In this document: positions 47,966 to 58,005 of the stretch, one piece after another | Layout: every line of letters starts with the position of its first letter | How positions within the stretch are numbered: position 1 is the first letter of the stretch | Assembly: GCF_031729055.1 (NCBI RefSeq) | Contig: NZ_JAVMIP010000001.1 | Span: 124,001 to 188,000, forward strand | Length of the DNA: 64,000 nucleotides | Source: Pseudocalidococcus azoricus BACA0444 | GTDB taxonomy: Bacteria > Cyanobacteriota > Cyanobacteriia > Thermosynechococcales > Thermosynechococcaceae | Direction: 5' to 3' | Program-made: the position numbers and the translations under genes | Notes under the pieces: model-generated | What the model was told of the DNA's origin: nothing | The model's input: the letters and a program-made list of their open reading frames with translations, nothing else | Database searches by the model: none

Positions 47966-49696
47966 ATGCCATCGGCTAGGGTATTTCAATTGCGCTACCA
48001 AACTCGATTTCCCAAATTCCTGACTGCGCCCCAACGGTCTGCTTGGGTGAGATCCTTAGTCCTATGCCTGACGACCTGCCTATTCATTGCCACAACCCAG
48101 GCCAACCCAATCCAGATTTTGAATCAAGCAGGTCTGATCACAACCCACCTGATTCCTCGCCAAGGTTCAGCCCAGGATCTCCAACCATCTCCATCGCCTC
48201 CCCCTCAACCGCCAACAGCCACACCCGCGGCAAGCCCCATTAATTTGGATCAGGATCTGGTTCCGGCTGCGGCCACCTCGGATGCAGAGACCTATCATCA
48301 ATCCCGTTATGACCTGTTGGCGGCGGGGGATAAGCTGTATTTATCGGGGGACATCTCCGGGGCCACTCAGCTTTATCGCCAGGCCAAAGGTAATTTTGCC
48401 AGTTCACCGCCCTTGGCAGCCCCAATTCAAAATCCTGGCCAACTCCCCCCTGCTGGTCAAGTCTATTGGCGCGAAGCCCTAGGGGGTTCAGAAGGACAAC
48501 TCTACAGTGCCAAAGTTGTGCCCCTGCAACTCCTGGTCGAAACCTATCCCCAGTTCATTCCGGCCCATCTCAAACTCGCGGAATATCTAGAAGCCCAAGG
48601 GAATCCTCGCCAGGCCCTAGCCCTCTTGGAACGGGCCGCTACCCTCTACCCCGACCAGGCCGACATTACTCGGGCTTTAATTTTGGCCCACGATCAACGC
48701 AAAGAGTGGCTTGAATCGGCCCTCACCGCCCGCCAATTTCTTGTGGTTAACCCTAATCATCCCCAATCCGCAGAGTTTAGCACCCTTGCCGATGAACGAA
48801 TGCAGCGATTTCGGCGCAACCTCCAAGGAAAAATTCAAGAGGGCCTGATCGCTAGTGCCATTACCGGAGCCGTGGGCATTGCGGTTACAGGTAGCCCCTT
48901 GATGTCCCTGAGTACTGTCCAAACCATGATGCTGGTCATGCAGGGAGAATCTGCCATTGGGGAAGCGGCCGTTAAGCAACTCACCCGCCAACTTAAACTC
49001 GTGGAACAGCCCGAGGTGGTCAGCTACGTCAATAATCTCGGCCAAAAGCTGGCTCGACTCGCTGGGCGTTCCGAATTTGATTATGAATTTTTCGTAGTTA
49101 ATGATCCGCAACTCAATGCCTTTGCTCTGCCTGGCGGAAAAGTATTTGTCAATTCCGGAGCCATTATCAAAGCCAACTCTGAAGCCGAACTCGCCGGACT
49201 GCTTGGCCATGAGATTGCCCATGCGGTACTGTCCCACGGCTTTCAACTGGCTACCCAAGGCACGGCGGCTCTGAATGTGGCCCGTCTAATTCCGGCGGGG
49301 GGCTATGTGGCGGGGGTGACGGTGACGAGTTTTAGTCGAGATATGGAGCGTCAAGCGGATATTGTTGGTACTAGAATTTTGGCTCGCAGTGGCTATGCGG
49401 CCGATGGATTGATTAATTTCACCTATCTCCTTAACCAGGAATATCGGGGGCAAAATACGGTTGTACCTTGGTTTGCAACCCACCCGGCCACCCCAGAGCG
49501 GTTGCGGTATCTGGAAAACCTGGTTGAGCAGCAGAACTATAATCGCTATGGCTATGAGGGGGTTTATTCCCACCGCCAAGTTCAAGCCCAGCTCCAGGCC
49601 GGGTCTGATCCCGATGCCCCACCGCCAACGCCTAGCCCGGGGCCGCAACCGTCAATCTCTCCCTCCCCCAGTCCCCCGACAACCTCTTGGCTCTAA
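47966..49696 (+). CDS. M48-family zinc metalloprotease with TPR region
   Basis: Secreted or envelope Zn-protease resembling BepA/YfgC and Oma1. From ATG 47966 the 576 residues have a signal sequence, a Pro-rich patch (PSPSPPPQPPTATPA), a TPR-like helical region (about 190-270) and the M48 domain with HEIAH at 415-419 and the third-ligand motif MERQADIVGTRIL. In E. coli BepA acts in outer-membrane assembly; the Omp85 operon elsewhere in the window makes a similar role plausible. TTG at 47906 is an alternative start. The C-terminal tail is Pro/Ser-rich. Confidence 0.88.
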   Translation: MPSARVFQLRYQTRFPKFLTAPQRSAWVRSLVLCLTTCLFIATTQANPIQILNQAGLITTHLIPRQGSAQDLQPSPSPPPQPPTATPAASPINLDQDLVPAAATSDAETYHQSRYDLLAAGDKLYLSGDISGATQLYRQAKGNFASSPPLAAPIQNPGQLPPAGQVYWREALGGSEGQLYSAKVVPLQLLVETYPQFIPAHLKLAEYLEAQGNPRQALALLERAATLYPDQADITRALILAHDQRKEWLESALTARQFLVVNPNHPQSAEFSTLADERMQRFRRNLQGKIQEGLIASAITGAVGIAVTGSPLMSLSTVQTMMLVMQGESAIGEAAVKQLTRQLKLVEQPEVVSYVNNLGQKLARLAGRSEFDYEFFVVNDPQLNAFALPGGKVFVNSGAIIKANSEAELAGLLGHEIAHAVLSHGFQLATQGTAALNVARLIPAGGYVAGVTVTSFSRDMERQADIVGTRILARSGYAADGLINFTYLLNQEYRGQNTVVPWFATHPATPERLRYLENLVEQQNYNRYGYEGVYSHRQVQAQLQAGSDPDAPPPTPSPGPQPSISPSPSPPTTSWL

Positions 49697-49772
49697 ATAA
49701 AGTTCTGTTGCCCCGATGGAATGCCCCTAGGGATTTTAAGATTTAGGGAGACCCTTTCCTCTTCCTCGCTTC

Positions 49773-50426
49773 ATGCTCAAACCCCTCACCCGCCAAAAAT
49801 TTGAACAACTCATCCCGGCTGTGGCCACGGGTCGGCAATATCGCTATGTTTGGGGGAAGATTCCCGACCTGCTGCGGCGATTGATTTTTTCCGTGGTGGG
49901 TGTGGTCGCGGTTTGGTTCCCTCTGAGTTACGTCGGCCATGGGGTGCAACTGGTGGCTGGCCTGGTGGCCGGTTTGTATTGGTTATGGTGGCCAGCAGTA
50001 TCTGCCAGTTTCCGCAATCAGGTCTATCGCCGTTTTCCCTACAGTGGGTTTTGGCAAGGGGAAGTTTTGTCCGTTTATGTCACAGAAGAATTAATTGGCA
50101 AAGAAGAATCCGTGGATCAACGGGGAGAATTGGTGATTGTTGAAAAACGCGAGCGCCGCTTGAATTTAGAAATTGGCGATGAAACTGGCTTTGAAACCAA
50201 ACTCCAGGCCCGCCTCAGTCCCCAACATCGGGTCATCCGGCCTGGGGATCAAGCTGAGGTTATTGTTCTCTCCCGGCGCGCCAACCTAGAGGATATTGAG
50301 AAAATTAGTGATATTTATCTGCCGCGCCACCGTCTGTGGGTGAGTGACTATCCTTGGGTGCAGCGGGACATTTTTGAGCAGATGAGTTATGAATTTAATC
50401 GCCGTCTTGCCCGCCGCCGCCGTTAG
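49773..50426 (+). CDS. Conserved membrane protein of unknown function
   Basis: A 217-residue protein with two hydrophobic helices (residues 36-72) followed by a soluble beta-rich domain ending in an Arg-rich tail (NRRLARRRR). I recall similar cyanobacterial proteins annotated loosely as phosphate ABC transporter permease, which the two-helix topology does not support. Function unknown. It is 76 bases after the M48 protease gene on the same strand. Confidence 0.72.
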   Translation: MLKPLTRQKFEQLIPAVATGRQYRYVWGKIPDLLRRLIFSVVGVVAVWFPLSYVGHGVQLVAGLVAGLYWLWWPAVSASFRNQVYRRFPYSGFWQGEVLSVYVTEELIGKEESVDQRGELVIVEKRERRLNLEIGDETGFETKLQARLSPQHRVIRPGDQAEVIVLSRRANLEDIEKISDIYLPRHRLWVSDYPWVQRDIFEQMSYEFNRRLARRRR

Positions 50427-50540
50427 GAGAGTCCCCTGTACAGATAGATAAGTAAATTGAATATATCTAATGGAACCCTTTGCAAAAACCATTGGCAAAC
50501 AACCCAGACCATCTCTACCAAAATGGAGATTTTCCCCTAG

Positions 50541-50930
<390 letters not shown>

Positions 50931-51015
50931 GATAAACTTTTCGAGAAAACTTTAATTCCTTGATCTCCTCAGGATGATACTCGTCTTGGGGATTTTTATA
51001 GGGATCAACTTGAAC

Positions 51016-51888
51016 CTATACCTTTTCTGGAAACAACCTAGCCCAGGCCTGGGCCCGCATCACATCCACTGGGGCCGGTTGTCCTAACCACCATTGAAAA
51101 GCCGCGGCCCCTTGCTGAATCAACATTTCCAGGCCATCAATGGTCTTTAAGCCCCGCTCTTGGCCCCAGGCCAGTAATTGGGTTGGGTTTGGCGTGTAAA
51201 TCAAGTCATAGAGAATGGCTGCGGCCGGTAATTGATCTAAATCTGCTGGGGTTAAGGGAGACTGATTAATCTCTGGGGCCATCCCTAAGGGAGTTGAGTT
51301 CACCACTAGAGCCACCGCTGCCAGTTCCCCAGCCCAGGCCCCCCAAGGAATAATCTTCAAAAATCTGGGCGGAAGAATATCTTGCCAACTGGCCTGAAAT
51401 ACTTGTAACTTAGCCAAATCACGGCCGCTGACGATTAATTCTGCCAGGCCCAACTGCCAACAGGCCACCACCACAGCCCGCGCTGCCCCTCCACAGCCCA
51501 ATAATAGACCTGTTTGATTTGACCAGTTGAGATTTAGGGCCTGTAAGGGAGCTAGGAACCCAGCCACATCTGTATTTGTGCCAATCCAGGCCCCGGCTTC
51601 TCGCTTGACGGTATTCACTGCCCCTACCTGATCCACCAAAGGAGATACGGATTTGAGGAAGGGAATGATCCCTTGTTTGTGGGGAATCGTAATGTTAAAT
51701 CCCTGCACACCAATGGCCAACATCCCAGGAAGGGCTGCTGCCAAATCCCCAGGGGCAATGGGGAAGGGGAGGTAAACATAATCCAACTCCAAGGACTCTA
51801 GAGCAGCATTATGGATCACAGGGGAAAGACTATGCTTAACAGGATAGCCAATCACCCCTAAGAGTTGGGTTGTGCCCCGAATTGGCAT
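51016..51888 (-). CDS. aroE: Shikimate dehydrogenase AroE
   Basis: NADPH-dependent reduction of 3-dehydroshikimate in aromatic amino acid synthesis. The 290 residues show the family start GVIGYPVKHSLSPVIHN, the catalytic Lys in NITIPHKQG, TDVAGFLAPL and the NADP-binding GLLLGCGGAARAV. It follows glnB by 39 bases on the same strand, so it is probably transcribed from the glnB promoter as well. Confidence 0.96.
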   Translation of the reverse strand: MPIRGTTQLLGVIGYPVKHSLSPVIHNAALESLELDYVYLPFPIAPGDLAAALPGMLAIGVQGFNITIPHKQGIIPFLKSVSPLVDQVGAVNTVKREAGAWIGTNTDVAGFLAPLQALNLNWSNQTGLLLGCGGAARAVVVACWQLGLAELIVSGRDLAKLQVFQASWQDILPPRFLKIIPWGAWAGELAAVALVVNSTPLGMAPEINQSPLTPADLDQLPAAAILYDLIYTPNPTQLLAWGQERGLKTIDGLEMLIQQGAAAFQWWLGQPAPVDVMRAQAWARLFPEKV

Positions 51889-51927
51889 GGTTAAAGACTC
51901 TCTGGGCCTGGCAACAACTAAGGCCCC

Positions 51928-52287
<360 letters not shown>

Positions 52288-52345
52288 CTAGCGTGGAACT
52301 ATTCTCACCTATACCCTATCTATCACCGTCTCCTCCCCTATTCAT

Positions 52346-52359
52346 GTAGCCTGTGATAC
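52346..52359 (-). promoter_or_regulatory. NtcA-binding box upstream of glnB
   Basis: On the minus strand the 14 bases read GTATCACAGGCTAC, a perfect GTA-N8-TAC match to the NtcA consensus. Its 3' edge is 79 bases upstream of the glnB ATG. A -10-like TAN3T (TAGGGT) begins 28 bases further down, slightly beyond the usual 20-24 spacing. glnB is a known NtcA target in cyanobacteria. Confidence 0.8.
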
Positions 52360-52365
52360 AAAACT

Positions 52366-52968
52366 CTATTTTTGCCCTTGGCTCTGGTGTTGAACCAATG
52401 CTGGCCAGGCCAATTCTGCTGCCGCTTCATCCCCTTGGGCCTGGGCTAAGAAATTATACAAATAGGATTTGGCGACCCAGGGAAAGGTTGGGCTTGTTTC
52501 GCATTCAATATAACGATCTTCTTGCAGTTGAAAAATTTGCCATTCCTGACCGTTATATCGCCAAAATTCTGGTACTCCCAAAGCTGCATAAAGTTGATTT
52601 TTATTTAGATCACTATGGCTAAAGTCAACCTCAACAACTAAATCTGGGGGTGGATCTTGGGCTAAATTGACGGTGCGACCAATAACCTTGGCCTGGTTTT
52701 GAATGTAATAGGCACAATCCGGTTCGACCCCGCGTTCTAAGTCTGGGCGGGACAATGTGGTTGATCCCATCGTTTTGAGCTTTAGGCCCATTTCTGTCAC
52801 TAAAACCCGGATAAAGAGACTGATTAATTCCCGCGTAAATTCATGGGGTTCTAAGGGTATTGTTATTTCTAAGGTTCCGCGATCATAGGCAAGGCGAAGA
52901 TGCCGAGTTTGAGGGAGTGATTGCAGAAGTTGTTGATACTTATCCCAAGTCAAATTATGAACAATCAC
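52366..52968 (-). CDS. Uma2-family (DUF820) putative endonuclease
   Basis: A 200-residue Uma2-type protein with the start MIVHNLTWDKYQQLLQSL, RLAYDRGTLEITIP and the nuclease-like core ERGVEPDCAYYIQ and PDLVVEVDFSHSD. These PD-(D/E)XK-like proteins are numerous in cyanobacteria and of uncertain role. It differs greatly from the Uma2 protein at 21 kb, so they are not a recent duplication. The stop lies just upstream of the NtcA box of glnB, so the glnB promoter abuts this gene's 3' end. Confidence 0.82.
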   Translation of the reverse strand: MIVHNLTWDKYQQLLQSLPQTRHLRLAYDRGTLEITIPLEPHEFTRELISLFIRVLVTEMGLKLKTMGSTTLSRPDLERGVEPDCAYYIQNQAKVIGRTVNLAQDPPPDLVVEVDFSHSDLNKNQLYAALGVPEFWRYNGQEWQIFQLQEDRYIECETSPTFPWVAKSYLYNFLAQAQGDEAAAELAWPALVQHQSQGQK

Positions 52969-53012
52969 CCGTTGCTCACTCTTGATTTCCAGTTGACTGG
53001 TCAGTGTGTTTT

Positions 53013-53495
53013 TTATAAGGCAATACCTCTCAACACCTTACGAAAGACAACTTTATCGACCCCATCTGCATAGAAGTCACGAATTCTTGCTTCCTCTTCG
53101 TAGCCATTGTTGCGGTAGAATGCCCGGACATATTGAAACTCATCCGTTCCAGAGGTTTCTACCAGGAGCACACGTTCACCGCGCTCAGCCAGAACCTTCT
53201 CAATATATTTCAATAACATTGATCCCCGCCCTTGTTTTTGGTAGTTGGGGTGAATAGCAATCAGGTAAAGATTCCATGTCCCATGAGTCATAGGTTCTGC
53301 CCCAGCATAAGCAACACCGACTGGCCCATGATCATAATCGGTAAGCCATAGATTTTGGCTTTGTGAGTCGTTGCTGAAATATTGATCCAGCATTTGAGTA
53401 AGTTCTACAATTTGATCTGAATCGAAAAGTCCTACTGCTTGTGCTAAGGCAAGTAATGCATCCCTGTCGTCGGGGGTCGTCAACTGAATCATCAC
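53013..53495 (-). CDS. GNAT-family N-acetyltransferase
   Basis: A 160-residue acetyltransferase with the acetyl-CoA motif IHPNYQKQGRGSMLLKYIEKVL and the following EYRNNGYE-like end (RAFYRNNGYEEEARIRDFY). Substrate unknown; the layout resembles the small ribosomal or ectoine/antibiotic-type GNATs. It lies 44 bases upstream of the Uma2 gene on the same strand. Confidence 0.88.
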   Translation of the reverse strand: MMIQLTTPDDRDALLALAQAVGLFDSDQIVELTQMLDQYFSNDSQSQNLWLTDYDHGPVGVAYAGAEPMTHGTWNLYLIAIHPNYQKQGRGSMLLKYIEKVLAERGERVLLVETSGTDEFQYVRAFYRNNGYEEEARIRDFYADGVDKVVFRKVLRGIAL

Positions 53496-53778
53496 AAGTT
53501 CCAGTTAGGGATTGTATTTTTCTGTATCATTTTAAGCCTGACAACCTCAGCATCAAATTAAAATTTGCCATCAGTTTGATAATAAATTCCTGAGAAATTT
53601 GCATCTATAGCATTTCAGATTTAAGGCACTGATGAGGGCAAGTCAGGATATGCCTTTCAGTAATGCTGATCAAGCTTTTATTCTCTGAGAATAGTCTGCG
53701 TAACGCCATGATAGATAACTTTTAGCTACCGCCCTAACAATCACTTGATCCGCCTAATATGCTGCTAACTCCAAATGC

Positions 53779-55488
53779 TTAGGCCGGATAAATTCGCAAT
53801 CGCCGATAGGGTTCTTCGCCAAAACTTTGGGAAGTTAAGCGATAATGCTCAATCAGTTCATGTTGGATGCGACGAATACTGGCAGAGCGGGGTAACAATT
53901 CTACGGGTTGCTTTTTGGGAATGACAATTTTTTCCACCGCCAAACGCGCTTCTTCTAGGGCTTCAATTTCATCATCATTGCCAGTCGGGGCAAACAGGGC
54001 TAAATTCACCCCATCCGCCGGACTCGGTTCTTCCAGGCCGAGCAAATGCTGTAATCCCCGCACAATTTGCGCCATGCTGTTGGCTTTGATCGTATGGATG
54101 GGGATGTGATGGAGATGGGCTAGATGCCGGAGTTTGGATTGGCTCTTGAGGTGAGAACGCAAGGTTAAAATCACATCGGCAGTATCAATTTCCTTTGTCA
54201 CCACAATCGGTAAGTTGAGGGTGTTAATAGCCTGCTCTAAATGATGCCGACTCACCGCATAGGGATAGATATGGATCGGCAGTTCTTCCCCATTGGGCCC
54301 CAGAGGTGGCAGCGTTTCTGATTGTTCGAGAAGGCTGGCAAATTCGTATTCGGGACGAGCGGGTTGAGTTGGGGGTAACGGGACAATGTGACCACTGCCG
54401 CGCCAATGACTGTCTTGCCACTGACTGCCTAAGGGGACGGATTTAATCTCGAATTTTTTGGTTTCCGGCGGGGCCTGGGTAATGACCACTTCGCCATTTT
54501 CATTCACCGCGCGGGTTTGGGGGTTGGGGGTATGGCCGCGCAGGAGTTGATCCACGGTATCGGCAACATTGTCATGGACGACCCAGCGTTCGCGCTCCAG
54601 CATTTCAACTGCAATCGGAAACGTGGGGGGGGCTTTGCGTTCTAAAACACTTTTTTGCGTACCCCGCCGCCGGGCTTCATCATCCCCCAATGTCACCGAT
54701 TGAATTCCCCCGACTAGATCCGCAAGGGTGGGATTTTTAATCAGGTTTTCCAGGCGGTTTCCGTGGGCTGTGCCAATCAGTTGTACTCCCCGTTCGGCAA
54801 TGGTGCGCGCGGCCAAGGCTTCCAATTCCGTGCCAATTTCATCAATGACAATCACCTGGGGCATATGGTTTTCCACCGCCTCGATCATCATCTGATGCTG
54901 GAGTTCGGGCCGAGCCACTTGCATCCTCCGAGCGCGGCCGAGGGCTGGATGGGGAATATCACCGTCACCGGCAATTTCGTTGGAGGTATCAATAATCACG
55001 ACCCGCTTATGGAGATCATCCGCTAAGACCCGGGCCATTTCCCGCAAGGCGGTGGTTTTGCCGACACCCGGCCGGCCGAGGAGCAAAATGGACTGTTCAC
55101 TTTCGACTAAATCTCGAATTAAGCCAATCGTGCCAAAGACCGCCCGCCCGACCCGACAGGTTAAGCCAATAATCGTTCCTTGCCGATTACGAATAGCACT
55201 AATCCGATGCAAGGTGCGTTCAATCCCGGCCCGATTATCCCCGCTAAATTGCCCCACCCGCTGGACACAGTATTCTAAATCTTCCCGCGAGACGGGGGTT
55301 TGACTTAAATCTTCGGAACCTTTGACAAACCGGGCCTGGGGTGGGCGACCGAGATCGAGAACCACTTCCAATAAATCTTCTCGCTGGGCATGGTCTCGGA
55401 GGGTGGCTTGTAAATAACCGGGGAGAATCTCGAGGAGTTGGGGCAGGTCATCGGTAACTTGGCGTTGTCCGGGGGCGAGTTCAACCAT
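53779..55488 (-). CDS. Ycf45-like AAA ATPase with C-terminal R3H domain
   Basis: A 569-residue protein related to plastid Ycf45 and to SpoIIIAA-type ATPases. Residues 80-320 form the ATPase: Walker A GRPGVGKTT at 138-146, DTSNEIAGDGD, VIVIDEIGTELEA. A middle segment is variable; the C-terminal 100 residues end in a region (HELIEHYRLTSQSFGEEPYRRLRIYP) typical of R3H nucleic-acid-binding domains. Role unknown, probably nucleic-acid related. ATG at 55488 overlaps the ldpA end by 8 bases; ATG 55545 is the longest alternative. I believe similar fused proteins are standard in cyanobacteria. Confidence 0.88.
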   Translation of the reverse strand: MVELAPGQRQVTDDLPQLLEILPGYLQATLRDHAQREDLLEVVLDLGRPPQARFVKGSEDLSQTPVSREDLEYCVQRVGQFSGDNRAGIERTLHRISAIRNRQGTIIGLTCRVGRAVFGTIGLIRDLVESEQSILLLGRPGVGKTTALREMARVLADDLHKRVVIIDTSNEIAGDGDIPHPALGRARRMQVARPELQHQMMIEAVENHMPQVIVIDEIGTELEALAARTIAERGVQLIGTAHGNRLENLIKNPTLADLVGGIQSVTLGDDEARRRGTQKSVLERKAPPTFPIAVEMLERERWVVHDNVADTVDQLLRGHTPNPQTRAVNENGEVVITQAPPETKKFEIKSVPLGSQWQDSHWRGSGHIVPLPPTQPARPEYEFASLLEQSETLPPLGPNGEELPIHIYPYAVSRHHLEQAINTLNLPIVVTKEIDTADVILTLRSHLKSQSKLRHLAHLHHIPIHTIKANSMAQIVRGLQHLLGLEEPSPADGVNLALFAPTGNDDEIEALEEARLAVEKIVIPKKQPVELLPRSASIRRIQHELIEHYRLTSQSFGEEPYRRLRIYPA

Positions 55489-56530
55489 GGTGAGGGGGTG
55501 ACTTAATTTGATGGACAAGGGATTGGGCAACGGTGACGGCAGCATTGAGCAAATCAGGGGCTTCAGACCAGGCCAGGCCCTCTTTTTGAAACTCAGCTAA
55601 CAGGGAACGGGCATAGCTACCGTAGGCAATTCCAGCCACAGAACGGGGATCATTGCCAGGTCTGGGGGATCGCAGCAGTCCTGATGCCCTGAGTTTAGCA
55701 ACGGTATGGTCATTTGTGCCGCCCGCGACTTGAACAAATCCCGGTAAATGTTGGCTTAGGACTTTTTCTGACAACTTGACACAGGCCCGAGTTGCGCCAT
55801 CGCCAATATCGCCACTCATCGGCCGGCCATCGGTTTGCCAAATTAAAGCACAGGGTAAGGGGGAAATTAGCTCAAAAATCCAGGCCAAATACTCTTGTAA
55901 TCCTTCACCATCCGGGCAACTAATCGCAAGGACGTTTAAGTAGGGAATAAACTCCTTCACCTGCTGCCATAGCTCTAAAAATGCCGCCGTTTCCCCAGGC
56001 CGGGTATGTAACTCTAGGGCTTGGACTTGGCCTGCACGAATCAAGGGTTTGATCAGACTCGGATCAGCAGGTTGGGAATCCGTCAGAATATGCCCCAACG
56101 GACACACGGGTAAACACCGCCCACAGCCATAACAGCGCGACCGAATTACCCCTAGTTCGGGATACTTAGCTAAATCAAAGGAAATCGCCGCCGCCGGACA
56201 AATACTCACACAGGGACGGGGACAATCACTCGGACAGGCCTGGGGATCAAACGTGGCTTTGCGGAAATGGGGATCTTCACCGGCATTCAAGCTCACCATT
56301 AAAAATGGTCGGATGAGTTCAGGATTATGGGTCAGAGCCGATTCAACCCCTTCAAGGGCCGCTGTAATCACGGCCGGATCTGCTGCCACATCCAGACAAT
56401 CCACCCCCGCCAGACTATAGGCCAAGGCTAAATGATGAATTTGCGGTAAATCCTGAAAGCTGGCCCCAGTAATTAGTTTGCACCATTGGCCGCAATGGAG
56501 AGAATCTAGAGGCGTGGTTGAAAATGGCAC
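55481..56530 (-). CDS. ldpA: LdpA, light-dependent period iron-sulfur protein
   Basis: Iron-sulfur protein that conveys redox state to the Kai circadian clock through CikA and KaiA in Synechococcus elongatus. The 349 residues contain two 4Fe-4S-type clusters of cysteines, at 99-111 (CPSDCPRPCVSIC) and 133-143 (CYGCGRCLPVC), within the family's N-terminal pattern LHCGQWCKLITGASFQDLP. No kai gene is in the window. Its stop region overlaps the ycf45-like start by 8 bases, suggesting coupled translation. Confidence 0.94.
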   Translation of the reverse strand: MPFSTTPLDSLHCGQWCKLITGASFQDLPQIHHLALAYSLAGVDCLDVAADPAVITAALEGVESALTHNPELIRPFLMVSLNAGEDPHFRKATFDPQACPSDCPRPCVSICPAAAISFDLAKYPELGVIRSRCYGCGRCLPVCPLGHILTDSQPADPSLIKPLIRAGQVQALELHTRPGETAAFLELWQQVKEFIPYLNVLAISCPDGEGLQEYLAWIFELISPLPCALIWQTDGRPMSGDIGDGATRACVKLSEKVLSQHLPGFVQVAGGTNDHTVAKLRASGLLRSPRPGNDPRSVAGIAYGSYARSLLAEFQKEGLAWSEAPDLLNAAVTVAQSLVHQIKSPPHHG

Positions 56531-56709
56531 AGGCCTGGAATCTAGTAAAAGGACACATGGTTGCTATGTTTGAGGCAGGGCAATCATCATCAGCCCACCG
56601 GCCCTAACCAATCGGTTCGCTCTATTGTACCCAGGCCTTGCTAAAATTAGCCCCTGAGATATATGGCCACAGTTAAAGATCTTCCAGTCCCCTTACCCCT
56701 TTTGCACCT

Positions 56710-57306
56710 ATGGAACTGACTTTAGACCTCCTCCAGAAACTTGTTTGGATGGATTTTCGTTTAGCGGTCTTGTTCACCGTGGTGTTGCCCTTGGGGTTGC
56801 TCCTGTGGGCCGTGATTCAAAATGCCCAGGCCATCACTCAGTTATTGATTATTTATTGGCGGATCGCCAGCTTGTTAGCCATTACGGTTTATCTGATGAT
56901 TGCCCAATGGCCGGTCAGTTATGTGAGTGGGTTTGCGGCGTTAATTTTGATTCCCCTCAGTTTATGGTTTTGGGTGGACTTAAATGAGGAGGTGGCAGAT
57001 CGCCGGGATACCCTTGGCCTGGTCTTTAATAGTTGGCGGTGGGGAGTAACCCTCTACTGTATTTTGGCGGCATTGGGGCAAGCTGTATTTTTAGATTGTG
57101 CCTTTATTCCTGGGGCGATTAGGCGCACTGCCTGCCAGGCCTGGTTACAACCCCCACTCATGTTCAAAGCCATGTTCCATGCCCAGGCTAAACCGGGAAC
57201 CCTCGGCTTCTTTGCCGTTGTGGCCCTGGTGATTTATGTCCTCTATCTGGGCTATTTTGTCTTTATCCGCTTACCCAAACAAGGACGTTCTGCCACGGGC
57301 CTGTAG
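56710..57306 (+). CDS. DUF3177-type membrane protein
   Basis: A 198-residue protein with about five hydrophobic segments (roughly residues 18-37, 48-64, 71-92, 113-130 and 167-188). It resembles the cyanobacteria-specific DUF3177 family as I remember it; function unknown. It lies divergent from ldpA with a 179-base gap. ATG at 56710. Confidence 0.72.
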   Translation: MELTLDLLQKLVWMDFRLAVLFTVVLPLGLLLWAVIQNAQAITQLLIIYWRIASLLAITVYLMIAQWPVSYVSGFAALILIPLSLWFWVDLNEEVADRRDTLGLVFNSWRWGVTLYCILAALGQAVFLDCAFIPGAIRRTACQAWLQPPLMFKAMFHAQAKPGTLGFFAVVALVIYVLYLGYFVFIRLPKQGRSATGL

Positions 57307-57524
57307 TGTCTGGTCTGGGGACGATAAACTTTTGACCATCGGGTTACACAGGCTGTTCTGAGAGAGTCAGAATCTTAAAAAGACCTAACCCACAAAGCAT
57401 TTTCTGACTTATCCCCATCTCACCCTAAATGAGTAACGCTATACCAGCAGCCATGAAAAAGGACTGACCCTAACACCAGAGCCAGCCCGCATCATTTGGG
57501 AAACGCTTGACGAGGAAGGATAAT

Positions 57525-57878
57525 TTAGCCGTGAACGACCAATTTAACGTTGGCGTTTTGCAGGCCAGGCCGTTTGACTTCGGCTAAGGTTTTGTTGATC
57601 GCATACTTCTGATTGATGGAGTTGATCAACTCAGTTTGGTTGTGCTTTTTAGCCACACCCCAAAGATCAGCGATCAAGTCAAAGCTACCATCAGCATTGC
57701 GAGACCAACCGAGATCGTATTCGCCGTCCAAGACAGCCACGATATCAGAGCGCACCCGTTGACCGTTGTACCCGCGCACATCGGCTTCAGTTTTCACAGC
57801 AATCCCTAAATCCCGTAAAGAAGACTTGAGGATTTCGGCATCGGTGATTTTGGTGCGTAAGGTGCTGAAGTGAGACAT
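57525..57878 (-). CDS. ycf35: Ycf35/DUF1257-family protein
   Basis: A 117-residue soluble protein of the DUF1257 family, shared with red-algal plastids as Ycf35; function unknown. Start region MSHFSTLRTKITDAEILKSSL is the family hallmark. The frame is open to 57917, but ATG at 57878 is preceded by GGAGGA with 8-base spacing, so I chose it. It lies 127 bases after ycf46 on the same strand. Confidence 0.93.
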   Translation of the reverse strand: MSHFSTLRTKITDAEILKSSLRDLGIAVKTEADVRGYNGQRVRSDIVAVLDGEYDLGWSRNADGSFDLIADLWGVAKKHNQTELINSINQKYAINKTLAEVKRPGLQNANVKLVVHG

Positions 57879-58005
57879 GGGGAAATTCCTCCAGATTGAG
57901 ACAAAAATACAAGACAAACATCATTGGGACTGAATGACCGTAATTTATGTTGGACAAACCCTTACGGTGGGGTCTTTCTTCCGTCACGTAACAGAAGCAA
58001 GCTTT

